From Algibacter mikhailovii (GTDB lineage Bacteria > Bacteroidota > Bacteroidia > Flavobacteriales > Flavobacteriaceae): a stretch of 64,000 nucleotides of DNA. The stretch spans positions 186,001-250,000 of the forward strand of contig NZ_BMWZ01000004.1 of the NCBI RefSeq assembly GCF_014651495.1. The letters run 5' to 3'. The notes below the pieces were generated by a model. That model made no database searches. It was given only the letters and a program-made list of their open reading frames with translations, and had not been told where the DNA came from. Both the position numbers and the translations under genes were made by a program. Of this stretch, positions 37,855 to 47,299 are shown piece after piece (position 1 is the stretch's first letter; every line of letters starts with the position of its first letter).

Positions 37855-40800
37855 TTATTCTAGAATTAGCTTATTAATTTTAAACAATTCATGCTTGTCG
37901 TTATTATTAATGACAAGTATATTTTTTCCGGTAGTTGTTTTTATTTGAACCATATCCCTAACGTCCCTATTGGCATAAAAGCCTGTTTTCAAATTTGGTA
38001 CTATATGAAACTTTCCATTGCCTTCGCCGGACATGAATGTTCCAATACCTGCGTCTAACCTTGTAGTCTCAACTTCTGTTTGATAATTATTTCCAGCTAA
38101 TAGTAAATCCCTTGTTCCATCTTGATCAAGATCATCAAAAATAATACTATTTATTGGCGCTACTTGCAATTCGTTAGTAAATGCTGAAAACAAAAACTTC
38201 CCATGTCCCTGATTGACAAAAATCCCAGAGCGAAACTCTGTGACCTTATAATTTAAGGCTGTTTTAATTGCAGGGCCAAGAATCCCTTCCAAATCTCGAC
38301 TAGCAAATTCTTTATATGATTTTATTTTAGCATCAAGCTCAGGTATTTGCTGTGCACTGCAACTTTTCCCTCTTATTGGAACCTGCTTGCCATTATGATA
38401 TTTTGCAAGAAAAACATCCTCGGTTCCATTATTATCAAAGTCACTAGCATAAACTTCAAAAGGATTTTCTATTGTTGCATGAAACTTGGAATTTAACCCT
38501 AAATTTCCAGCAATAATATCTAAATCGCCATCATTATCTATATCCTCAACCAACAATGTATTCCACCACCCTTTGGTTTCATTAAGTGTTTTGTAATCTG
38601 AAGATTTTAACAATTTTCCATTCACGTTTTCAAAGACTTCAATCCCCATCCACTCTCCGGTAACAATTAAATCCAAATCATTATCATGATCAATATCGCT
38701 CCAATTCGCATCTGAAACCATGCCTATATTACCTAAGGATTTAGCTAGTTTATATGTTTCATCAATATATTTTCCGTTTGAATTTGTAAGCAAATAACTA
38801 TTTGGGGCATACGGATATCTTCCAGGAATCACTCTGCCTCCAACAAAAAGATCAATATCACCATCATTATCATAATCTGATGGTTTTACTATAAAACCTG
38901 CCGAATAAAACTTTGGTAGGCAATCTAGACATTTTTTAAAATTGTTCTTTCCATCATTCTTATAAATGCGATCAGCCAAAAATTTAGAAGATTCTTGAAA
39001 CTCATAACTGCCACTTACAACATAAAGATCTAAATCGCCATCATTCTCTAAATCAAAAAACACAGCGCCTACATCTTCGTGTAATTTATCGGCTATGAAA
39101 TCCTTATTTTCAATTGATTCAAAGCCTCCCGATTTTTTTCCTAACAATAGTTTTCCTGGCTGTGAGTAACCCCCACCTAAATATAAATCCTCAATTCCAT
39201 CATTATTAATATCTGCCTTCGCAACACCAGGTCCTAACTGAGAGAACTTGTGCGGCAATAAAACCTGAATATCATAATCATTAAATAAACTATCTATATG
39301 TTTGAAATTGAATGGAATGTCTTGAAATAGTTTAATATTTTTAGAAGTAACGTTATTTTCAGTAGGCCTAATCGCATTTTTATAGTCTACAGTTATCAAT
39401 TGATTCGATTTCAGATTTTGATAATACTGCACTTTACCATCTGGCCAAATAATTTCAACTTTATCAGCAGTTAATTGTTCCCCTAATCCAAAAAACAATT
39501 TGTTAGATACAGAAGACATGTATCCCCTAGAATTCACGAGGTTTCTGGTCTGTTTCTCTTTGTTTTCACCATAAATATTTACAGTTACTCCTATCCCAAA
39601 TGGGTTGTTTTCAGGGCCTTTAAAATTAAAATTTAAAAAATGTTTTTTTTCTCTTTCTACAGTATTATTTCTTAAAATATGTGCCTCTTCGTTTATATTA
39701 TTAACAACAATATCTAAATCCCCATCGTTATCTAAATCAGCAAATACGGCCCCATTAGAAAAGGTTGGTGAAGCATTATGCCAGAGTTCTGAAACATTTG
39801 AAAAGGTTAAATCGCCTTGATTCTTAAAAAAGTAATTACTCAACTTTTGCTGAGGCAGCATTTGTGTATACTCTAAAAACTCCTTTGAACTCGGTTTTCT
39901 CCGTTTTTGCCTGATTAGATTAAGTATGTTTTTATTTGTATCCTTATCAATAACATCTCTAAAAACACCATTAGTTATATAAATATCATTTAAACCATCT
40001 AAATCAAAATCGGCTATTAGCGGCGCCCAGCTCCAGTCTGTATTTGCCATGCCCGCCATATTGGCAATTTCACTAAATGAACCATTACCATTATTTAATT
40101 GTAAGACGTTATGCATATATTGATAATGATACCCTTTATTTACCATGTCAGTAAATTTTGAGATAGAGGTCATCGACATTGTTGTCTTAGACCTGATATA
40201 ATCTTCTGGGTTCATATCTAAATTAACCACATCTAAAAAGCCATCATTATTTATATCGGCAATATCTCCACCCATACTATAAAATGATTGATGTTTAAAC
40301 ATCTCTAATCTCTCATCCCGAAAAGTGCCATCTTTCTTATTTATATAGACAAAATCGGGCATAGCAAAATCATTATTCACATAAACATCTAACCATCCAT
40401 CATTATTTAAATCAGCTATTTGAGCATTTAATCCAAATGCAATGTCTGGTACAATACCTGCTTTTTCTGAGATATTAGTAAAGGTATGGTCGCCATTATT
40501 CTCATAAAAAGAATCGCTCCCACCCCATTTTATGGTCTCATCATCCTTTTTAAAGGTTTTTAAATCTATTAGTTTACTCGCTTTTTTGTTGGTATAGGGG
40601 GCGTTAACAATATATACATCCAAGTCTCCATCTTTATCAAAATCAAAAAAAGTAGATTGAATGCTTCTATTGGCATCAGCTAAACCATAAGATTCTGCCT
40701 TTTCCTCAAAGGTTAAATTACCTTTATTTATAAACAATAAATTGGTACAGTTCTGCTCATTTTTAAACCAACCGGCTCTAGAAATATAAATATCGAGTAA

Positions 40801-41214
40801 ACCGTCGCTATTAATATCTACCACCGTTACGCCTGTATTAAAACCGGACTCCAAATGGATACCTGTTTTATTGGTGACATCCTTAAATTTAAAATCTCCT
40901 AAGTTTAAGTATAGCTTGCATTCTTTTAGGTTTGAGACGAAAAACAAATCTTCTAGGCCATCATTATCAAAATCTGCAGATGCAACACCTGCTCCATTAT
41001 AAGAATATATATATTTATAATAGTAGAATTCTTCGCTTTCTACAATCTCATTTTTAAAACCTACCCCAGTTTCTATTGCTGGTAAAATTTCAAAGCGCAT
41101 ATTTGATCTTTTATTGATTTGTTCTTCTTTACAAGAGAAACTAGTCAGTACCAATAAAAATGCAAAGGTGAAAAATGATGTATTACTAAAAATGCCATTA
41201 AAATAATGAACCAT
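37855..41214 (-). CDS. FG-GAP/VCBS repeat lipoprotein with ASPIC/UnbV domain
   Basis: 1119 residues, lipobox TSFSC (Cys28). Two propeller-like halves carry many D-x-D/N-x-D-G-x-x-D calcium-binding repeats (DFDNDGLEDLFF, DINSDGLLDIYI, DLDNDGDLDIVV). An ASPIC/UnbV segment follows the first half at about 530-600 (NSRGYMSSVSNKLFFGLGEQ, VEIIWPDGKVQYY). Homologues occur beside SusCD pairs in many Bacteroidota loci; a surface glycan-binding role is assumed, not shown. It lies 148 bp after susD on the same strand, with a hairpin between them and no C-rich operator of its own, so it is likely part of the susCD transcript. Confidence 0.88.
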   Translation of the reverse strand: MVHYFNGIFSNTSFFTFAFLLVLTSFSCKEEQINKRSNMRFEILPAIETGVGFKNEIVESEEFYYYKYIYSYNGAGVASADFDNDGLEDLFFVSNLKECKLYLNLGDFKFKDVTNKTGIHLESGFNTGVTVVDINSDGLLDIYISRAGWFKNEQNCTNLLFINKGNLTFEEKAESYGLADANRSIQSTFFDFDKDGDLDVYIVNAPYTNKKASKLIDLKTFKKDDETIKWGGSDSFYENNGDHTFTNISEKAGIVPDIAFGLNAQIADLNNDGWLDVYVNNDFAMPDFVYINKKDGTFRDERLEMFKHQSFYSMGGDIADINNDGFLDVVNLDMNPEDYIRSKTTMSMTSISKFTDMVNKGYHYQYMHNVLQLNNGNGSFSEIANMAGMANTDWSWAPLIADFDLDGLNDIYITNGVFRDVIDKDTNKNILNLIRQKRRKPSSKEFLEYTQMLPQQKLSNYFFKNQGDLTFSNVSELWHNASPTFSNGAVFADLDNDGDLDIVVNNINEEAHILRNNTVEREKKHFLNFNFKGPENNPFGIGVTVNIYGENKEKQTRNLVNSRGYMSSVSNKLFFGLGEQLTADKVEIIWPDGKVQYYQNLKSNQLITVDYKNAIRPTENNVTSKNIKLFQDIPFNFKHIDSLFNDYDIQVLLPHKFSQLGPGVAKADINNDGIEDLYLGGGYSQPGKLLLGKKSGGFESIENKDFIADKLHEDVGAVFFDLENDGDLDLYVVSGSYEFQESSKFLADRIYKNDGKNNFKKCLDCLPKFYSAGFIVKPSDYDNDGDIDLFVGGRVIPGRYPYAPNSYLLTNSNGKYIDETYKLAKSLGNIGMVSDANWSDIDHDNDLDLIVTGEWMGIEVFENVNGKLLKSSDYKTLNETKGWWNTLLVEDIDNDGDLDIIAGNLGLNSKFHATIENPFEVYASDFDNNGTEDVFLAKYHNGKQVPIRGKSCSAQQIPELDAKIKSYKEFASRDLEGILGPAIKTALNYKVTEFRSGIFVNQGHGKFLFSAFTNELQVAPINSIIFDDLDQDGTRDLLLAGNNYQTEVETTRLDAGIGTFMSGEGNGKFHIVPNLKTGFYANRDVRDMVQIKTTTGKNILVINNNDKHELFKINKLILE

Positions 41215-41254
41215 AATTGTTTATGTTTTTTAAATATAAAAATTTAATTAAGCA

Positions 41255-41290
41255 TTTAACCCTACATACCATAAAGCATGCAGGGTTAAA
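41255..41290 (-). promoter_or_regulatory. Hairpin between susD and the FG-GAP gene
   Basis: TTTAACCCT (41255-41263) pairs with AGGGTTAAA (41282-41290), extended inward by CAT/ATG after one mismatch. No T-run follows in the minus direction, so it may tune or stabilise the susCD message rather than end it. Confidence 0.45.
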
Positions 41291-41362
41291 CAAACTAACA
41301 AATTAACTAACAAATAGACTGTTTCTACTAGCAATAATAGTAGTATTTCAAAAAGTCCTAAT

Positions 41363-42892
41363 TTATAGATTCGGGTTTACATCCTTAGCTCCTCTTGGGA
41401 TTGGCGTGAAATATAAATATTCTCCTGAATCAGCAGGCGTTCTATTGTTTACAACATCTACAGGTTCTATGGAAGAACGTCTAACATGATTAGGGTCTGT
41501 AAAGCGTTGCATTCTAACTAAATCATGCCACCTTTCATATTCTCCACAAAGCTCCCATTTCCGTTCTGTATAAGCAAGTTCCTCTATAGGACCATCAGCA
41601 GATGTTAAATCTACCGTCGCCCCAGCTCTACGTCTCACTTCGTTTAGTGCTTTCCACGAATCAGCAGTCACGTTCCCAGAACGACCGGATGCCTCAGCAT
41701 ACATTAACAATACATCTGCATAACGCATAACATAACGGTTTATGTCGGCATTGGTGCTATTCCAAACGGTGGATTCTGAACCGGCTACTTTTCTTAAAAC
41801 AGGATGTGGATCTATCCATTCTCTCCAATCTGAACCATAAGGACCACTTCCTCTTAATATGCGTTCATGAACATAAGTGTCTTCAAAACGTGATTGTGTT
41901 CCATCTGTAATTGCAGCGGCTTCCATATCTTCATAATAGGCAATTTCACCAAAAGTTTCGGTCCAACCGCCTGCTTCAGCAGGTAAACCTAGACGTCCTA
42001 CTGTTCTATTACCTAAGTTATCCATGCACGTTAGGCAGGCTACAAAAGTAAAAACGCCTTCGTCATGAGCAAATCTGCCATCAATAGTCCACATACTTTT
42101 AATACTACTTGCTAATGCATAACCATAATCTCCGTTTACTACTTCACCAGCTTTTTCAGCCGCTAGAGCATATTTACTATTATCATTTATAGGAAAACCA
42201 GCCCAATGCATATACAGTCTGGCTAAGAACGCTTTGGCGGCTCCTTTACTTGGCCTTGTACCAGTTGCAACTATACCTGGGTATGTATCTGGCAATAGTG
42301 CTTCAGCCTTTAATAAATCATTTTCCATTAACGTATAAATCTCATCAAAAGAAGCTTTGGCTGGTTGCTCTACACTACCTAATGTAGTCACAATAGGAAC
42401 TCTACCATAAGTTCTAGTTAAATGCATGTAAGCATATGCTCTTAAAAAATAGGCCTCACCAAGTAGCCTATCAATTTCATCTTTATCACCGTCTACAATA
42501 TTTTCTTGAGCATTAATAGCAACATTGGCATTGGCTATTATTCTATATGACTCGAGATATGCCTTTATCACACGGTCAACACCATCTGTTTGAGTTCTCC
42601 AATCGGAATCTCGAAAATCCTCTTTATTTCCAGAGGTTACACTACTCTCTGTGGTAATATCATCCCCTCCATAAGCGGCAAGGTGAAATTCGGACCATCT
42701 AACTGCGTTAAAGGCAACTCTATAAGTTGCAGCTATAACGCCACGCAACGCCTCAACATTAGTCAATGCCTGCGGTGATAGCTGGGATTGACCAGGATCT
42801 TCCTCTAGGTCTGCACAGGAAAATGAAAATAATGTTATAATCATGCTTAAACAAATAGCACTTTTTATTTTATAATTCTTAAATATCATCAT
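41363..42892 (-). CDS. SusD/RagB-family nutrient-binding lipoprotein
   Basis: 509 residues, lipobox FSFSC (Cys26). SusD features: N-terminal helical TPR-like region with LLGEAYFLRAYAYMHLTRTYGRVPIVT. GTRPSKGAAKAFLARLYMHWAG and RYADVLLMYAEA follow, and the C-terminal RagB end is ERKWELCGEYERWHDLVRM...YLYFTPIPRGAKDVNPNL. It caps the SusC barrel at the cell surface and binds the oligosaccharide to be imported. It starts 10 bp after susC. No separate SusE/F-type glycan-binding gene follows. Confidence 0.93.
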   Translation of the reverse strand: MMIFKNYKIKSAICLSMIITLFSFSCADLEEDPGQSQLSPQALTNVEALRGVIAATYRVAFNAVRWSEFHLAAYGGDDITTESSVTSGNKEDFRDSDWRTQTDGVDRVIKAYLESYRIIANANVAINAQENIVDGDKDEIDRLLGEAYFLRAYAYMHLTRTYGRVPIVTTLGSVEQPAKASFDEIYTLMENDLLKAEALLPDTYPGIVATGTRPSKGAAKAFLARLYMHWAGFPINDNSKYALAAEKAGEVVNGDYGYALASSIKSMWTIDGRFAHDEGVFTFVACLTCMDNLGNRTVGRLGLPAEAGGWTETFGEIAYYEDMEAAAITDGTQSRFEDTYVHERILRGSGPYGSDWREWIDPHPVLRKVAGSESTVWNSTNADINRYVMRYADVLLMYAEASGRSGNVTADSWKALNEVRRRAGATVDLTSADGPIEELAYTERKWELCGEYERWHDLVRMQRFTDPNHVRRSSIEPVDVVNNRTPADSGEYLYFTPIPRGAKDVNPNL

Positions 42893-42902
42893 ATCTATAT
42901 TT

Positions 42903-45854
42903 TTAAAAATTTAAATTTAAACCTAATGTGAATGTCCTAGGGTTAGGAAATGCGCCCTTGTCATAGGAAGGAGCAAGATCAGTACTATTGTTGGTTGAAG
43001 ATACTTCTGGATCATAACCTCGGTAGTCTGTTATCAATACTAAATTTTGACCACTTACATAAACCTTGGCAGATTCAAGAAATTTGATCTCATCAAAAGT
43101 GTAACCTAAAGTCAGGTTGGTTAATCTTATAAAATCTCCCTTCTCTACAAATCTAGAAGATCTTACTCTATCTGTACCCGTTGGTATTTCAGTTTGATTA
43201 TCTGGAGTCCATCTATTTAAATAATCCGGATGTATTGGGTTTTTAACAAGCATTTCAGAATATGTGTCATTATACACATCAAAACCATGTGCTCCGCTAA
43301 ATAAAAGGTTAACATTAAAACCTTTGTAATCAAAGACTTGATTGAATCCCCATGTTAGCGTTGGAAGTCCATTCCCTATAGCACCGAGTATAAACTCACC
43401 GTTCTCATCAGTAGCATATCTTGCCGTACCTGGGGTTTCTCCTTCAGGATTATCTGTTTTCCAAGTCCCTAAAAAGGTACGTCCATAAAACTGACCAGAG
43501 GGCTCACCCTTTTGTAAAACATAAACAGTTTCTCCACTGGCCCCAACAATATTGGCAGGTGAAATTGGAACTTCATCTGGTCCACCTAAATCAACTACTG
43601 TATTCTTTATTGTAGAAAGCACAACATTTGCGTTCCAATAAAAGTCTTTAGAATCCAATAAATCAGCATTTAAAGAAAAATCAAAACCTGTGTTTTCAAT
43701 TTCTCCTAAATTAGTAAACACCCTGCCATCTGGATCCCCTGCTTCTTGGTGTAATTGCTTATCTAACAATAAATCTTCTGAATTCTTGATATACCAATCA
43801 ACAGAAAATGAAACTTTATTTTTTACTAATTTAAAATCTAGACCTACATTGGTTTGTCTAGTAATTTCCCACTTTAAATCTTTATCTACTACACCTCCAT
43901 AGCCTAAACCATTGGTTATTCCAACTCCATCATATGAATAGTGTTGATTAAAGTTATTAGTTAATTGTTCATAGGTACCTAAGAAGGTACCATCATTACC
44001 TACTTTACCCCATCCTGCTCTTAAAACTATATTATTAAGAAATGCATCATCATCATTAAATAAATTTTGCAGGCTATACCTTGCCGATACGGCCGGGGCA
44101 TAAATTGTATTATTTTCTTTCCTAAAGGTAGACGACTGATCTACACGCAATGATCCAGTAATATTAAAGTTTTCGCTCACACCAACTTGTGCACGCCCCA
44201 CATAAGATTGTAAGGTTCGATCATTAATCCCTGCAGACACCCCTGGTGATGTGCCTAATTCTATTTGGTAAAAAGCATCTTTTAATCCTTCTAAAGAATA
44301 GGCTCCAGACCCTCCATTAGCGGTTCGTCTTACGTTCTTTGTTATTTCATAAACACCCGTAAGTATCAAATTAGTTTTCCCAAAATCTTTAGTATAAGTA
44401 AAAATATTACTTAACTGCGTATTTGTTAAAACCGAAGTAATAAAACTAGCTCTTGGTGCTATTACAGATGACCCATCGGGTATAAGGGAATAACGCTCTT
44501 CTCTGGCATTTAATGTATTAGACCCCGCATTAAGCCTATAACTAAATGCCGGTGTAAAATTGTAAGTTAGATTTAAATTTAGTCCTAATCTATCTTGAAT
44601 AGAATTATTATTCTTTTCAGATATGACAGCTATAGGGTTAACCAAAATACTACCAACTGCTTGTGGCTCTATATCATAATAAGTCCCATCAGGATTTCTC
44701 ACTGGAAATGTTGGATTATAAGTAAGTACTGATAAAATTCCGCCTCTGTTATCAGAAGAAGCTCTTGCTCCACCACTAAATAAATTATGTCCTTGAGACC
44801 TTGATCCCGAAATGTTCAGTCCAAGTTTAAATTTTTCACCAAATTTAGTTTCCAAATTAGATCTAAAGGTCAATCTTTCATAATCAGTATTAATTACAAT
44901 TCCTTCTTGATTCACATAATTTCCAGACAAATAATACTTAAGTCTGCCTTCTTGCCCTTTCGCCGACAATTGAATATTATTAACAATAGAAGGTCTAAAA
45001 AATTCATCTTGATAATCTGTACCTCCATCAATAACGGGTCCGGCTGCTGGATATAAATCAGAATATTCTTGTGGTGTCACTTGAGGTAGCTTATTTGGTA
45101 AACTGGCAAATGACGAAAAATAATTCACTTCAATTTTTGGTACACCTTTACCTCTTTTTGTTGTTATTAAAATTACACCATTAGCTCCTCTTGCACCATA
45201 TATGGCAGAAGCTGATGCATCTTTTAAAATATCCATAGATTGTATATCATTAGGGTTAATGGAGTTAATATTACCACCAACAATACCATCAACAACCAAT
45301 AAGGGCTCACTACTTCTAGTTAAAGAACTTGAACCTCTTACCCTTATCTTTATGTTAGCCCCTGGGGCTCCAGATGATTTAATAACCTGAACACCAGAAG
45401 CTCTAGATTGTAAAGCATCTTCTGCTCTAAACACGGGTTGATCTTCAAATGATTTTGAACCTACAGAAGATACCGCCATTGTAACATCTGAGCGTTTTAC
45501 TGTACCGTAACCCACCACAACAACTTCATCTAAACTCTCTGCATCTTCAGTTAGTATAATAACTATTGCATCTCCCGAAGAAACTTCCTTTTCTTGAGTT
45601 TGATACCCCAAATAACTCATCGAGATTTGAGAAGGGCTTTTTTGAAGTGTCATTGAAAAATTACCATCAAAATCTGAAACGGCCCCATTATTCGTTCCTT
45701 TTTCTAGAATATTAACTCCAGCTATTGGAACGCCAGCATCATCTTTAATGACACCTGTAACTTTACTTTGAGCAACACTTATACTACTTAATAACACAAG
45801 TAAACAGAATGGAATAAACCAATTCTTTTTCTCTCTTAGTTTCGTTTTTTTCAT
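42903..45854 (-). CDS. SusC/RagA-family TonB-dependent outer-membrane transporter
   Basis: 983 residues. Signal peptide (ends SISVAQ), carboxypeptidase-D-like regulatory domain (VTGVIKDDAGVPIAGVNIL...FDGNFSM, 31-70), and the plug start DEVVVVGYGTVKR (109-121). The plug has SINPNDIQSMDILKDASASAIYGARGANGVILITTKRG, named here only by its position near 200-235. The barrel ends in FTLGLNLNF. It imports oligosaccharides through the outer membrane, driven by TonB, with SusD as lid. Two seven-C half-sites, 22 bp apart, lie 59-87 bp upstream of the ATG. Confidence 0.95.
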   Translation of the reverse strand: MKKTKLREKKNWFIPFCLLVLLSSISVAQSKVTGVIKDDAGVPIAGVNILEKGTNNGAVSDFDGNFSMTLQKSPSQISMSYLGYQTQEKEVSSGDAIVIILTEDAESLDEVVVVGYGTVKRSDVTMAVSSVGSKSFEDQPVFRAEDALQSRASGVQVIKSSGAPGANIKIRVRGSSSLTRSSEPLLVVDGIVGGNINSINPNDIQSMDILKDASASAIYGARGANGVILITTKRGKGVPKIEVNYFSSFASLPNKLPQVTPQEYSDLYPAAGPVIDGGTDYQDEFFRPSIVNNIQLSAKGQEGRLKYYLSGNYVNQEGIVINTDYERLTFRSNLETKFGEKFKLGLNISGSRSQGHNLFSGGARASSDNRGGILSVLTYNPTFPVRNPDGTYYDIEPQAVGSILVNPIAVISEKNNNSIQDRLGLNLNLTYNFTPAFSYRLNAGSNTLNAREERYSLIPDGSSVIAPRASFITSVLTNTQLSNIFTYTKDFGKTNLILTGVYEITKNVRRTANGGSGAYSLEGLKDAFYQIELGTSPGVSAGINDRTLQSYVGRAQVGVSENFNITGSLRVDQSSTFRKENNTIYAPAVSARYSLQNLFNDDDAFLNNIVLRAGWGKVGNDGTFLGTYEQLTNNFNQHYSYDGVGITNGLGYGGVVDKDLKWEITRQTNVGLDFKLVKNKVSFSVDWYIKNSEDLLLDKQLHQEAGDPDGRVFTNLGEIENTGFDFSLNADLLDSKDFYWNANVVLSTIKNTVVDLGGPDEVPISPANIVGASGETVYVLQKGEPSGQFYGRTFLGTWKTDNPEGETPGTARYATDENGEFILGAIGNGLPTLTWGFNQVFDYKGFNVNLLFSGAHGFDVYNDTYSEMLVKNPIHPDYLNRWTPDNQTEIPTGTDRVRSSRFVEKGDFIRLTNLTLGYTFDEIKFLESAKVYVSGQNLVLITDYRGYDPEVSSTNNSTDLAPSYDKGAFPNPRTFTLGLNLNF

Positions 45855-45912
45855 AAAAATATATTTAGTTTAATTTTGTTAGAGCAAATTTTTAAAATAA
45901 ACTCTAAATACA

Positions 45913-45941
45913 GGGGGGGCTTCTTGTGTCATTAGGGGGGG
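45913..45941 (-). promoter_or_regulatory. Candidate regulator operator (C-rich tandem half-sites) before susC
   Basis: The clearest copy: seven G at 45913-45919 and again at 45935-45941, 22 bp start to start, each followed by C. In gene orientation: TTTGCCCCCCCTAAT and AGAAGCCCCCCCTGT. A TTTG (minus, 45885-45888) lies 24 nt past the proximal half-site, the same distance as at GH88. Confidence 0.65.
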
Positions 45942-46315
45942 CAAATGAATACAATGTAGATATTATGGGGTATAAACAATTATCCGGAGACAAAAAGTCA
46001 ACAGATAATACTTCAAGATAAGGTTATTCAAGAAGGCTGATTATTTAGTCTTTTGAAAATTTTCGGGTAACTAAAAATTAATAAAACCAATCTATTATTG
46101 GAAAAGAAAAAATGTTGTTTTTATAGCTTCATTTCGTGCATTTGTTTCATAAAGTTTTAATTCTCGATACAAAAAGTAATCAATACTGAATATCAGATTC
46201 TTATAAATTTAGGTGCAATTTGAAGTAGTCAACGTTAAATAAAGTGATAAAGTAAACATAATAAGCAAAACAGAATTGTAGTAAATCAACCTCTATTTTT
46301 ATTTTTTAATTGGTC

Positions 46316-46629
46316 TTAAACTCTTTCATCTTTAATAAAAACCAAATTATCTTCTGGATCTCTTTTTGCCGTTAATCTTCTGATAGCCCAAAATCCTTTT
46401 ACACCGGAGCATTTTGAAGCATCCGCTATTTGATTGCTGATTGCAAAATTATAATCAAATTTCCTTGAATTAATCGATTTACAATAGGCGCAACAATCAT
46501 TACCTCTAATAATTGCTACCTCCATTTCAAGAAGCTATGATATTGCCCCAAGCCTTTTACATAATTACCATAGACTAATTATCTAATTCTTGGATCAATT
46601 TTTTCATATTTAAATCTAGATATTGACAT
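46316..46629 (-). pseudogene. Broken small gene (in-frame stop plus frameshift)
   Basis: From an ATG at 46627-46629 the frame reads MSISRFKYEKIDPRIR, hits TAA at 46579-46581, and continues as LVYGNYVKGLGQYHSFL. The protein-like sequence then shifts frame to MEVAIIRGNDCCAYCKS...GFWAIRRLTAKRDPEDNLVFI, ending at 46316. The joined product would be about 103 residues with a CCxxC motif. No family recognised. The 370 bp between it and the susC operator hold nothing identifiable. Confidence 0.45.
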
Positions 46630-46734
46630 TGTGAAATAAATACTGGAAAGAGTTTTATAAAGATCGTGCTGGTCTTTTATTTAGAGGGCGTATACTGTGA
46701 AAGAAAGTTGTAATAACCCCACAATACATCTTAT

Positions 46735-47060
46735 TTAATTTATATTTGTGTGTTTTTTAATTGATGAATTATAAAAATCAATTATGGTTTTTTTATCATA
46801 ACTAATTGCCTGATTCAAGTCACAAACACTTCGTGAAATAAGCCATTCAATCCCTGTTTTTCTTATTGCCATTATAATAATTTAACTAAAATCAATATTC
46901 TACCAATCATTGTTTTTTTCTGTTTCTTTAATTGTAAAAACTTCTTCTAAGTCATTATCTAACACTGTAAGATATTTTCTCGCTTAAGAGTTCTTTCTGC
47001 TGCTATTATTTCTTTATCCTTAGAGTCTTTATTTTCTACAACATCCAGAACTATTTAATA
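46735..47060 (-). pseudogene. Decayed coding remnants
   Basis: Protein-like pieces in changing frames. VLDVVENKDSKDKEIIAAER shifts to ARKYLTVLDNDLEEVFTIKE and stops at 46900-46902. After two stops the same frame carries MAIRKTGIEWLISRSVCDLN...IIDFYNSSIKKH, ending at 46735. No family recognised; either relics of one operon or one gene in pieces. The gap to the metallopeptidase gene (47061-47299) shows nothing else. Confidence 0.3.
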
Positions 47061-47299
47061 TTTGATTGACGAAAATGAATATTTGCCGAATGTAATAACC
47101 AACTCTTATGATTTCATAGAAAACTGAAATAGTAAGAAATGGAATTATAAAAAAGAATTACTTTAAAAAAAAAGAACTATCTTGTATGTCTTCCCCGGAT
47201 AAGATTTCTCTCTAATTTTTAGCAACTTAAAAAATAAGTTAGGCATATAATATTGTCTAAAAGCAAACATTTCATTATTAACATTTAAAACTACCCATT

